From Actibacterium naphthalenivorans (GTDB taxonomy: Bacteria > Pseudomonadota > Alphaproteobacteria > Rhodobacterales > Rhodobacteraceae), in contig NZ_JACIEQ010000001.1 in assembly GCF_014196965.1 (NCBI RefSeq), positions 992,001-1,056,000 on the forward strand: a stretch of DNA of 64,000 bases, given 5' to 3'. The position numbers and the translations under genes were made by a program. Below the pieces are notes generated by a model. That model ran no database searches. It had not been told where the DNA came from and saw nothing but the letters and a program-made list of their open reading frames with translations. Below are positions 26,131-33,887 of the stretch, piece after piece (within the stretch, counting starts at the first letter, position 1; each line of letters begins with the position of its first letter).

Positions 26131-27209
26131 GATGTCACCTGCGCGTCCGCGATGATGCCCGCGTAGAGCGCGGTCGTCTTTTGCACCTGTTCGTCCATCG
26201 AATAGCGCAGCGCCCGGTCCTGGGCCGCCCGGCCAAGGGCCAGCCGTGTCGCGGGATCATCCAGCAGGTTCGTCATCGCCCGCGCCAGTTCGGCCGGGTC
26301 GTGCGGGTTGAAAAAGCGCGCGGCCTCGCCCCAGATCTCGCGGTAGACGGGGATGTCCGCTAGGAGCAAGGGACGCCCCGCCCGCGCGGCCTCGAGCGCG
26401 GCGAGACCGAAGGGTTCGTACAAGGAGGGCGAGACGAACAGGCTGCTCCGGGCGATGCGTTGCAATGTGGCGTCATGGGGCTGCGCAGTCGGCGCCGGGG
26501 CGCAGTTCGGCTCAAAGCGCTGGCCGTTCGGCCCCTCGGCATCGCCGATCATTGTCACCGTCGCACCGCTCAGCAACGCCGCACGGTGCAACACCGCCCC
26601 GTTCTTGGCCCGGTCCCACCAGCGCGCCACCGCGATGACGCTTCCGTCTCCTTCGTCCGGGGCGATCAGCGGCGACCGTCCAGCATTCGGAACGGCGACG
26701 ATCCCATGCAGGTCGTACACCCGCTCCGTCAGGGCGGCATGGGCGGCCGAGGGCGCGGCGATCCGGTCCAGGTTGCGCAATCCCGCTCGGGTCATGTCCA
26801 CCTGCCAGGACAGGCGGTCGGGCACGCAACCGTTTTCCATGACCTGGAACCACGTGGCGAGGCAGGAATGCGTCACCCCGAGCCTCGGCGGTCCGCCGCG
26901 CAATCCCGCAGCCAGGGCGGGCTGGTTAAAATGCATCAGGTCCGTCCGCCTCTTGTGCGCCACCGACATGAGCCAGCTCGCAACCTTCGCCAGATCCTGT
27001 GGTCCTGTGGCCATCCAGTCGAGCGGGGCGTCGCTCCAGTCGAGCGTGCCGATCGACCGCGCCTCAGCGCGTTGCGCAGCGTCGGGTTCGGGTCCGAACC
27101 CGGCAAAGGCGATGCCGTATCCCTCGGTTGCCAGGGCGGCGGCCAGGTCCACCGCATAGCGCCAGACCCCGCCGACGGCGTCGACGGTCACGAGAATGTT
27201 CAGGCTCAT
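26127..27209 (-). CDS. Glycosyltransferase family 4 protein
   Basis: A 360-residue GT-B glycosyltransferase. The N terminus MSLNILVTVDAVGGVWRYA is the usual GT4 acceptor-domain start with a glycine-rich loop. The C-terminal donor domain has SLFVSPSLYEPFGLAALEAA, where E-x7-E (E in YEPFG and in ALEAA) is the GT4 signature. A longer frame to 27623 is rejected because the ATG at 27209 overlaps the previous gene stop by four bases. Cytosolic. It may start or extend the glycan on which the CgeB-like enzymes act. Confidence 0.85.
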   Translation of the reverse strand: MSLNILVTVDAVGGVWRYAVDLAAALATEGYGIAFAGFGPEPDAAQRAEARSIGTLDWSDAPLDWMATGPQDLAKVASWLMSVAHKRRTDLMHFNQPALAAGLRGGPPRLGVTHSCLATWFQVMENGCVPDRLSWQVDMTRAGLRNLDRIAAPSAAHAALTERVYDLHGIVAVPNAGRSPLIAPDEGDGSVIAVARWWDRAKNGAVLHRAALLSGATVTMIGDAEGPNGQRFEPNCAPAPTAQPHDATLQRIARSSLFVSPSLYEPFGLAALEAARAGRPLLLADIPVYREIWGEAARFFNPHDPAELARAMTNLLDDPATRLALGRAAQDRALRYSMDEQVQKTTALYAGIIADAQVTS

Positions 27210-29191
27210 GCGAGGATCCTTTCGGGTTCCGGGTGGACGCGGTGTTCGGCCAGCCAGCCCGCCAGTCGCGCGATGCCTTGGCGCCAGTCGGTCCGCGCCC
27301 GCCAGCCTGTCGCCGCTGTCAGAGCGGCGGTGTCGGCGACAAACCAGGGCTGATCGCCCTGCCGCCAGTCCCGGTAGACGACCTCGGGTGTCACGCCGGT
27401 GACGCGGGTGATCTCTGCCAGGGCCTGTCGCAAGCTGATCGCATTGGCGGGACCGCCGCCGAGGTTGAACGCCCGGCCCGACAGCGCATCGATGCGGTCG
27501 TGCACCATGCGATAGGCAGCCACGGCGTCCGAGACTTCGCAGACGTCGCGGACCTGTCGGCCGGAACCGTAGATCGTCAGGGGATCGCCGCGCAGCGCCG
27601 AGATCAGGAAATGCGCGAGCCATCCCTGGTCTTCAGTACCGAACTGGCGCGGACCGTAGATGCAGGACATCCGCAGCACCGCGGCCTTCAGCCCGTAGCT
27701 ATGCGCGTAATCCATCACGTACTGGTCCGCCACGCCCTTGGAACAGCCATAGGGGGTGCAGAAATCGAGCGGACGACATTCGGTCACGCCCCGGCCTTGC
27801 GCGGCATCGGCGGGCACCACGCACTCCGCCGTTTCATGCAGGTCGATGTCGGCGAGGGCCCCGTAAACCTTGTTCGTCGAGGCGAAGACCAAAGGTATCT
27901 CGCGTCCCGAGGCGCGCACGGCCTCCAGCACATTCAGGGTCCCGCGCGCGTTCACCTCGAAATCCTCGACCGGGGTGTCGAGGCTGGTGGTCACGGCGGT
28001 CTGCGCCGCCAGATGGAAAACCGCTGCGGCGTCCCGGACAGCGCTGTTCAATGCCTGCGTATCGCGCAGGTCGAACGGCGCGGGATGGACCCGGGCCCCG
28101 AAATGGGCGCTGAGCCAGCCGAGGTTCTCCTCCACACCCGGTCGCGAGAGGTTGTCGAGCACCAGGACCTCCTGTCCGTCCGCAAGGAGACTTTCGCTGA
28201 GATTGGACCCGATGAAACCCGCGCCGCCGGTCACCACCACGGGCCGTTTGCCACCGGCCAGTGCCGGAAAGGACAGCCGGGTGACCTCGCGCAGCCGCGC
28301 GACCCCGCCCTCGGCCAGCATGCGTGCCAGCAGCTTGGGCTGTCCGTCGGCGGTGATCGCGCCCAGATGATAGTGCCGGGGATCGAACCACAGGCCTTCC
28401 TGCACCGCCACGTCGGGCTGGAGATCCTGCCAGCCGTACCAGAAGATCCGCGCGGCGGGCGCGTCGAGCGCCTGCATGAAACGCCGTACCTGCTCCATCT
28501 CGTCGCGACGCCAGGTCGAATAGCCGGTCTCCGTGATCCAGATCTCCGCGTCCCGGTTATGCCTGTCGAGGATTGCGCGCATTTCTCCCAGATGCATGTC
28601 CCAGCCGGTCCAGGATCCCTCTTCGCTGTCCCAGGTTCCTGGAAAGCCGTGAAATCCGACCGCGTGCATGTAGGACAGGATCCCGCGCTGGCCCATCAGG
28701 TCCAGCCAATAGGGATCGAACGGACAGGGCCCGCCCAGCACCGGTTTCCAGCCGCGTTCCCGGATCCAGTAGGCAGCCATGTCGATCATTTCGCAGAACA
28801 GCTCGAACCCCGGGTCCTCGCGCCAGTCGTAATCCAGCAGGTTGTTGGGCTCGTTCCACAACTCCAGGTGCTCGAAATGCGCGCCATAGCGGCTCATCAC
28901 GGTGTCGCAGAAATCCGGCAGGTCCTTCAGAACCTTCGGCGCGCCCGACGTGCGCCCCGTGCGCGACAGCGACGGTGGCGTGTAGTGGACACAGGGCACC
29001 AGCTCGAGGTTGCGCGACAGGCGCGGGATCAGCCAGTCGTACCATTCGGGCCCGCCAGGCGCGTGGTAATCGGCCCAGGACAGATGCGTGCGCAGCCACG
29101 AGGCACCGGTTTCCTCCAGCATCGGCAGCACCGCCTCCACCCTCTCCCGGTCGCCCGGGCGAAACCATTCGACGAAGCCGAAGCGGCTCAT
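27206..29191 (-). CDS. Fusion of a GH-A-type glycoside hydrolase domain and an NAD-dependent sugar epimerase
   Basis: A 661-residue two-domain protein. Residues 1-300 look like a TIM-barrel glycosidase of clan GH-A (GH39/GH5-like). The acid/base candidate is Glu114 in ELWNEPNN and the nucleophile candidate is Glu221 in IWITETGYS. Residues 315-650 are an extended SDR with GGAGFIGSN (322-329), Tyr481/Lys485 in TPYGCSKG and FNLGGGPANAISLRQ, most like CDP-paratose 2-epimerase-type enzymes. No signal peptide, so both activities would be cytosolic. Both ends overlap neighbours by four bases. The frame is continuous with no sign of an assembly join. The substrate is unknown. Confidence 0.86.
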   Translation of the reverse strand: MSRFGFVEWFRPGDRERVEAVLPMLEETGASWLRTHLSWADYHAPGGPEWYDWLIPRLSRNLELVPCVHYTPPSLSRTGRTSGAPKVLKDLPDFCDTVMSRYGAHFEHLELWNEPNNLLDYDWREDPGFELFCEMIDMAAYWIRERGWKPVLGGPCPFDPYWLDLMGQRGILSYMHAVGFHGFPGTWDSEEGSWTGWDMHLGEMRAILDRHNRDAEIWITETGYSTWRRDEMEQVRRFMQALDAPAARIFWYGWQDLQPDVAVQEGLWFDPRHYHLGAITADGQPKLLARMLAEGGVARLREVTRLSFPALAGGKRPVVVTGGAGFIGSNLSESLLADGQEVLVLDNLSRPGVEENLGWLSAHFGARVHPAPFDLRDTQALNSAVRDAAAVFHLAAQTAVTTSLDTPVEDFEVNARGTLNVLEAVRASGREIPLVFASTNKVYGALADIDLHETAECVVPADAAQGRGVTECRPLDFCTPYGCSKGVADQYVMDYAHSYGLKAAVLRMSCIYGPRQFGTEDQGWLAHFLISALRGDPLTIYGSGRQVRDVCEVSDAVAAYRMVHDRIDALSGRAFNLGGGPANAISLRQALAEITRVTGVTPEVVYRDWRQGDQPWFVADTAALTAATGWRARTDWRQGIARLAGWLAEHRVHPEPERILA

Positions 29192-30303
29192 GATACCAGT
29201 CCCCTGACTTCGAGTTCGTTGCGCATCTGGCCACCGCGATCCATCGCAGGGGACTGCCGCACCCAGTCCACGAAGGGCCCGAGGGACTCTTCCAGACGGA
29301 ACTCCGGCGCAAAGCCCAGCATTTCACGGGCGCGCCCGATGTCGGCAAAGCAGTTGCGGATATCGCCCGCGCGGAACCGGCCGAGGATCTCGGGCTGCAG
29401 ATCAGGCCGCTCCATCGCCTCGGCCAGCAGGCTCGCGATCTCTTCGATCGAGTAGGCATTGCCTGAGCCGATGTTGAAGACCTCTCCCGCGACCTCGGAT
29501 TCCAGCGCCAGCCGGAAGGCACGGGCCACGTCGTGGACATGCACGAAGTCGCGCTTTTGTTGCCCGTCCTCGAAAATCGTCGGCCGCTCACCGTTGGCCA
29601 GCCGCGCGGCGAAATTGGCCAGTACACCGGTATAGGGGTTGGACAGCGCCTGCCCTGCGCCAAAGACGTTGAACAGCCGCAGCGCCACTGTCGGCACCTC
29701 GTAGGCCGCACCGAAGATAAGCGCCGCCTGCTCCTGCTGGAATTTCGTCAGGGCGTAGATCGAGGCGAGGTCGGGTCGTTTCGTCTCATCCGTCGCAACA
29801 GCGGCCAGGGCCTCGCCGCCCGGACCGCGTGGTTCCCACAGGCCTTCGTGCAGATTGACCTGCCGCCGCCGCGCTCCGTCGAACAGCTCCCCACTGGGCA
29901 GCACGTAGTAGCCCTCGCCATAGATGCTCATGGAGGACGCGACGACCAGGCGCTGGACCGGATGCGCCGCGATGGCTTCCAGCAGCACGGCGGTGCCAAC
30001 ATCATTGGCGCCGACATAGCGGACGATCTCGTACATGGACTGGCCGACGCCGACCTCGGCGGCCAGGTGGATCACCGCGTCGCATCCCCTTAGCGCCTCT
30101 GCCAGCTTCGGCTGATCACGCATGTCGCCGCGAATGACCGCTGCCTCGGGCGGGACATCCGCCACCGGGTCGGCCCCGGCCTCGCCGTGGACCTGCTCGA
30201 TCATCGCGTCATACAGTCTGACGGCATGGCCTTCGCGGATCAGCTCCGCGGCGACGTGGCGGCCGATGAAGCCGCAGCCTCCGGTGATCAGGACAGTGCT
30301 CAT
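29188..30303 (-). CDS. NAD-dependent sugar epimerase, first gene of the glycan operon
   Basis: A 371-residue extended SDR. The NAD motif GGCGFIGRH begins at 8, and the catalytic pair is Tyr183/Lys187 in IYALTKFQQE. It carries an insertion with YVLPSGELFDGARRR as in dTDP-L-rhamnose 4-epimerase-like or UDP-glucose 4-epimerase-like enzymes. The exact substrate cannot be told. The ATG at 30303 is preceded by GGAAGGAGA, a strong ribosome binding site, unlike the coupled genes that follow. It is the promoter-proximal gene of a nine-gene minus-strand operon reaching 20503. Confidence 0.86.
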   Translation of the reverse strand: MSTVLITGGCGFIGRHVAAELIREGHAVRLYDAMIEQVHGEAGADPVADVPPEAAVIRGDMRDQPKLAEALRGCDAVIHLAAEVGVGQSMYEIVRYVGANDVGTAVLLEAIAAHPVQRLVVASSMSIYGEGYYVLPSGELFDGARRRQVNLHEGLWEPRGPGGEALAAVATDETKRPDLASIYALTKFQQEQAALIFGAAYEVPTVALRLFNVFGAGQALSNPYTGVLANFAARLANGERPTIFEDGQQKRDFVHVHDVARAFRLALESEVAGEVFNIGSGNAYSIEEIASLLAEAMERPDLQPEILGRFRAGDIRNCFADIGRAREMLGFAPEFRLEESLGPFVDWVRQSPAMDRGGQMRNELEVRGLVS

Positions 30304-30337
30304 GGTGGGTCTCCTTCCGGGCATCAACGAGGGTCTG

Positions 30338-30362
30338 AACAGGAGGTGGCGCAGAATGTTCC
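30338..30362 (-). promoter_or_regulatory. EcfG-type (general stress) promoter of the glycan operon
   Basis: On the minus strand GGAAC (30362-30358) is followed after exactly 17 bases by GTT (30340-30338); the base before GTT is T. This matches the EcfG promoter pattern GGAAC-N16/17-(C)GTT known from other Alphaproteobacteria. It ends 34 bp before the start codon at 30303. The first bases after GGAAC are ATT, as in two other sites in this window. Confidence 0.7.
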
Positions 30363-30498
30363 CGCACAATCCGTGACATAGCCGTAGCGCGACCCGGCCG
30401 GAGCTTCTTGTGCAGAGACTTCAATGACTTCCGCTGTGGGAAACGAAGTGGTTCGGGACATGCCCCCGGTCTTCGACCGAATGTCGGCGCCTTGGCTT

Positions 30499-30523
30499 GG
30501 AACATTTCGGGGATGATCCTGTT
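30499..30523 (+). promoter_or_regulatory. EcfG-type (general stress) promoter of the divergent dehydrogenase operon
   Basis: GGAAC (30499-30503), 17 bases, then GTT (30521-30523), again with ATT right after GGAAC and T before GTT. It ends 39 bp before the start at 30563. With the minus-strand site it forms a divergent pair in one 259-bp gap. Confidence 0.7.
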
Positions 30524-30562
30524 CGTCCGCTTCGTAAGCCAGAAATTCGGAAGGTAGGAACC

Positions 30563-31546
30563 ATGGACGGAGCCAGTTTGCAGACACGGATGGTCGCAGC
30601 GCAGATCACACGGGCTGGAGAGGCGGAACTGAAGAACCTTCCGCTGCCCGAGCCGGGGCCGGGCGAGGTCCGGATCAAGATCGAAGGCTGCGGTGTCTGC
30701 GCCTCCAACCTGGGGCCATGGGCGGGACCGGAGTGGATGGACTTCCCGCTGCCGCCCGGCGACCTGGGGCACGAAGCCTGGGGTCATGTCGAAGCGACCG
30801 GCACCGGCGTGCCGCCTGAGCGGCTTGGAGAGCGGGTTGCGGTCTTCGGCACGCGCGGCTTCGCCAGCCACGAAACCGTGCGGGAGGATGCCGCCCTGCC
30901 GGTGCCCCCCGAACTGGGCGAGCGGCCGATCCCGGCGGAACCGCTCGGCTGCGCCGTATCGATCTTCCGTGCCGCCCGCATCGACACCGGAGATACCGTC
31001 GCGATCATCGGGATAGGTTTCTTGGGCGCCGTGCTCATCCGCCTGGCCAGCCGCGCGGGCGCCAGGGTCATCGCGATCTCCCGCCGCGAGGAAAGCCTGG
31101 AACTCGCCCGGAAGATGGGCGCCGGCGACACCGTCGGGATGGATGACCACCACGCGATCCTCGGCCGACTGGATGAACTGACGGGCGGCGCCGGCTGCGA
31201 CATTGCCATCGAATGCACGGGATACCAGTGGCCGCTCGACCTCGCGGCCGAGACGCTGCGCGAAGAGGGGCGGCTGGTCATCGCGGGCTATCATCAGGAC
31301 GGGCCGCGCCAGGTGAACATGCAGCTGTGGAACTGGAAGGCCTTCGACATCGTCAACGCCCACGTCCGCGACCGGGCCACCAACCTCGCCGCGATGCGGG
31401 AGGCGATGGAACTGGTGAAGGAAGGCGTACTGGCCCCCGAACCTCTGTTGACGCACCACCACCCGCTCGACAACCTGGCCGAGGCGTTGAACGAAACCCG
31501 CGACAAGCCGAAGGGCTTCGTCAAGGCCGTCGTGGTGATGCCATGA
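30563..31546 (+). CDS. Zinc-type alcohol dehydrogenase family protein (MDR)
   Basis: A 327-residue medium-chain dehydrogenase. The GroES-like N-terminal domain has the catalytic-zinc ligands Cys46 in CGVCASN and His70/Glu71 in GHEAWG. The four-cysteine structural-zinc loop is absent. A Rossmann domain has AIIGIGFLGAVLI. It probably oxidises a sugar or polyol hydroxyl with NAD(P). The ATG at 30563 follows AAGGTAGGAA, so the upstream frame from 30497 is rejected. It overlaps the next gene by four bases (ATGA). Confidence 0.84.
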   Translation: MDGASLQTRMVAAQITRAGEAELKNLPLPEPGPGEVRIKIEGCGVCASNLGPWAGPEWMDFPLPPGDLGHEAWGHVEATGTGVPPERLGERVAVFGTRGFASHETVREDAALPVPPELGERPIPAEPLGCAVSIFRAARIDTGDTVAIIGIGFLGAVLIRLASRAGARVIAISRREESLELARKMGAGDTVGMDDHHAILGRLDELTGGAGCDIAIECTGYQWPLDLAAETLREEGRLVIAGYHQDGPRQVNMQLWNWKAFDIVNAHVRDRATNLAAMREAMELVKEGVLAPEPLLTHHHPLDNLAEALNETRDKPKGFVKAVVVMP

Positions 31547-32595
31547 GGGACGATGTGGTTCGTTCCCGCCCCCGGCTCGGATTCCTCGGTCTCGGCTGGA
31601 TCGGCCGCAACCGGATGGAGGCCATGGCCGCCACCGACATGGGCGAGATCGTCGCCTATGCCGATCTTGATCCGCAAGCGGTGGCCGAGAGCGACACGTT
31701 GGCGGCCACCGCCACGCGCACGGATTCGCTTGAGGAAATTCTTGCCCTGCAGCCGGACGGAGTGGTCATCGCGACCCCCTCGGCGCTGCATGCGCAACAG
31801 GCGATCCAGGCGCTGGAAGCGGGCGCCTCCGTGTTCTGCCAGAAGCCGCTTGGCCGGAATGCCGGAGAAACGGCCGCCGTCGTCGCCGCCGCAAGGGCGG
31901 CGGACCGGTTGCTAGCCACCGACATGTCCTATCGCCACACGGCGGCGGTGCGTGCCATCGCGGCGGAAATCGCCTCGGGCGGGATGGGAGAGATCTGCGC
32001 GGTGGATCTGACCTTCCACAACGCCTACGGCCCCGACAAACCCTGGTTCCGCAACCGGGCGCTGTCGGGGGGCGGATGCCTGATCGATTTGGGCGTGCAT
32101 CTGGTGGATCTCGCGCTCTGGCTTCTCGACTGGCCCCAGGTCGAATGCACGGCGGCAGCTTTGAAGGCAGCCGGTCGGCCGCTGGATCCTGCAGGCGAGG
32201 CGGTCGAGGATCTCGCCTTCGCCACGTTGGACACCGCGACGGGGGTGCCTATCCGGCTGGCCTGTTCGTGGAACCTTCCTGCGGGCTGCGACTGCGTGCT
32301 GCGCCTGGATTTCTTCGGAACGAAGGGCGGCGTCTCGATCGTGAACAGGGGCGGGTCCTTCTTCAACTTCGAGGCCTGGCGCCACGACGGCTGCGAGACG
32401 CGGCTTCTGTCCGCCCCGCCCGACGACTGGGGCGGACGCGCGGCTGTGGACTGGCTCTCCCGCCTGGCGCACGGAGAGGGGTTCGACGCAGAGTGCGCGC
32501 AGCTTGTGACCGTCGCGCGAACCCTGGACGCGATCTACGCCCGCGCCGGTTTTCCTGAACCCGAGAGTCCGAGTGTCACCAAAGAAATGAAATGA
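31543..32595 (+). CDS. Gfo/Idh/MocA family oxidoreductase
   Basis: A 350-residue NAD(P)-dependent sugar oxidoreductase. The N-terminal Rossmann motif is GFLGLGWIG (13-21). The family's EKP catalytic motif appears as QKPLGRN with Lys101. The second domain has GGGCLIDLGVHLVDLALWLL, with the conserved Asp and His of the family active site. Members act on inositols, sugars and nucleotide sugars. The start ATG overlaps the dehydrogenase stop (ATGA), so the two oxidoreductases are coupled and may act one after the other. Confidence 0.86.
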   Translation: MRDDVVRSRPRLGFLGLGWIGRNRMEAMAATDMGEIVAYADLDPQAVAESDTLAATATRTDSLEEILALQPDGVVIATPSALHAQQAIQALEAGASVFCQKPLGRNAGETAAVVAAARAADRLLATDMSYRHTAAVRAIAAEIASGGMGEICAVDLTFHNAYGPDKPWFRNRALSGGGCLIDLGVHLVDLALWLLDWPQVECTAAALKAAGRPLDPAGEAVEDLAFATLDTATGVPIRLACSWNLPAGCDCVLRLDFFGTKGGVSIVNRGGSFFNFEAWRHDGCETRLLSAPPDDWGGRAAVDWLSRLAHGEGFDAECAQLVTVARTLDAIYARAGFPEPESPSVTKEMK

Positions 32596-32596
32596 C

Positions 32597-32869
32597 ATGA
32601 GCGAAGCAGAAATCACGACGGATCATGATGTCATCCGCAAATGGACGGAATCGCGCGGCGGCCATCCCACCCGTGTCGCCGGGACGGGTGACGGCGGCGT
32701 GCTGCGGATCGATTTCCACCCGCCCGACGACGGTCTCAAGACCATCGAATGGGGCGAATTCTTCACCGTCTTCGAGGACCGCAAGCTGGCCTTTCTGCAT
32801 CTGAATAAGACCGAAGGCGGTCAGCCTAGCCGGTTCAACAAATTCGTGGACCGTGACACGGGCGCGTGA
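32597..32869 (+). CDS. Conserved small protein of unknown function
   Basis: A 90-residue soluble protein starting one base after the Gfo/Idh gene. It has the pattern DHDVIRKWTESRGGHPTRV, then LRIDF, IEWGEFFTVFEDRKLAFL. I recall a family of short proteins with this layout in Alphaproteobacteria and other groups, often mislabelled as glucan branching enzyme; no function is established. As the last gene of a stress-type operon it may be a general stress protein rather than part of the glycan pathway. Confidence 0.75.
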   Translation: MSEAEITTDHDVIRKWTESRGGHPTRVAGTGDGGVLRIDFHPPDDGLKTIEWGEFFTVFEDRKLAFLHLNKTEGGQPSRFNKFVDRDTGA

Positions 32870-32918
32870 TCTTCCCGGCCTTGGCGACGCTGCCCAAGAC
32901 CAGTGCTTCGTGCCGGCG

Positions 32919-32945
32919 GCGACAGGGGGCCAAGTCCCCCCGTCG
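32919..32945. terminator. Possible hairpin between convergent genes
   Basis: GACAGGGGG and CCCCCCGTC can pair around a CCAAGT loop in the gap between the 90-residue protein gene (+) and the response regulator gene (-). There is no T tract, so it is only a weak terminator candidate. Confidence 0.35.
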
Positions 32946-32994
32946 TCCGGAGAAATGTTCAGGGGCGAAAAGTGATGGCTATGTCGGGGAGAGG

Positions 32995-33579
32995 TCAGTT
33001 GAGCAAATCGCGGCCGCCATCAGAAACGATCCGGCGCAGGCGGTCCATCAGCCACCGGACTTTGACGTCCCCGCCCGACATGTCACCACCCGACTTGAGA
33101 TACGCGATCGCGTCCTCGAGGAGCCGCTCCACGAGGCGGTCGGCGACCACAGGGTCATTGTATATCAATCGCGCGGCAAGACGTAACTTCGGCAGGATCA
33201 CCAACAGATCGTCTTCCGAGCCGCCACTAAAATTGGACATCGTGATGATGGCGGCATCGGACAGGTTCACTACCGGCTTTCGGACGATCGGAACCCGCCA
33301 GAAGCGCCTGGGAAGGTTCACCTCGGCCGGGAGGCCGCTGTAGAACACGATCGGCACGTTCCGCGACATGAGCAAATCCGCGAGCGGAAAGACCTTCTGT
33401 CCGCTAAGATCGATGTCCAGCACGGCGGCATCGGCCTTGTCGGCGAAATCGAACCCGCGCTGCAGAGAAGGCACCGGTCCGAGAACATGGCCACCTGTGC
33501 CGCGCACAAAGTGACTGATGTCCTGAGCCTGCAAATAATCATCCTCGACCACGAGAACGCGACGGACATTCTGCTGCAT
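32995..33579 (-). CDS. Response regulator with C-terminal extension
   Basis: A 194-residue protein. Residues 5-120 are a CheY-like receiver with the acidic pair in VVEDD, the phospho-acceptor Asp55 in VLDIDLSG, a Ser in FYSG, and the conserved Lys in VRKPV. Residues 130-194 are a helical extension that I do not recognise; it has no obvious DNA-binding or sigma-like domain, so it is not a PhyR. It is preceded by an EcfG-type promoter and diverges from the hybrid kinase gene. It is probably a partner or modulator in that signalling path. Confidence 0.85.
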   Translation of the reverse strand: MQQNVRRVLVVEDDYLQAQDISHFVRGTGGHVLGPVPSLQRGFDFADKADAAVLDIDLSGQKVFPLADLLMSRNVPIVFYSGLPAEVNLPRRFWRVPIVRKPVVNLSDAAIITMSNFSGGSEDDLLVILPKLRLAARLIYNDPVVADRLVERLLEDAIAYLKSGGDMSGGDVKVRWLMDRLRRIVSDGGRDLLN

Positions 33580-33611
33580 GACCCTTATCCATTGTTTCGC
33601 TTCGGGAACAA

Positions 33612-33637
33612 AACGTTTCTGAACCAGTGATGGTTCC
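33612..33637 (-). promoter_or_regulatory. EcfG-type promoter of the response regulator gene
   Basis: Minus-strand GGAAC (33637-33633), 17 bases, then CGTT (33615-33612). This is a full match to the EcfG consensus. It ends 32 bp before the start codon at 33579. Confidence 0.75.
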
Positions 33638-33648
33638 GCACGTCACCG

Positions 33649-33673
33649 GGAACATTTGCGGAGCGCGACTGTT
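33649..33673 (+). promoter_or_regulatory. EcfG-type promoter of the hybrid kinase gene
   Basis: GGAAC (33649-33653), 17 bases, then GTT (33671-33673), with T before GTT. It is back to back with the response regulator promoter (11 bp between the two GGAAC boxes). The downstream start chosen here is at 33888, giving a leader of about 200 bases. Confidence 0.6.
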
Positions 33674-33887
33674 GGGGTTTCAGCACTGATTGCGCCAGGG
33701 TTTCAAGGCCACGATGAAATGGCCGGCCAGTGCAATCAGGACGAAAGCGGCCCTGGCCAGTAGGCAACGCACGATCACATGGAATACGCGAAGGCTGGAG
33801 AGAATGGCCGATCGGCGTTACAGATTGACGAACGGTGGCCCTGCCAGTCTGCATTCGGCAGCGGTGCGGGGCCGCCATGGAGAATAC

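Noticed and set aside
26999-29455. An 818-codon plus-strand open frame
   Set aside because: It is antisense to the GH-epimerase fusion and the GT4 gene, which have clear motifs. Its own translation has none.
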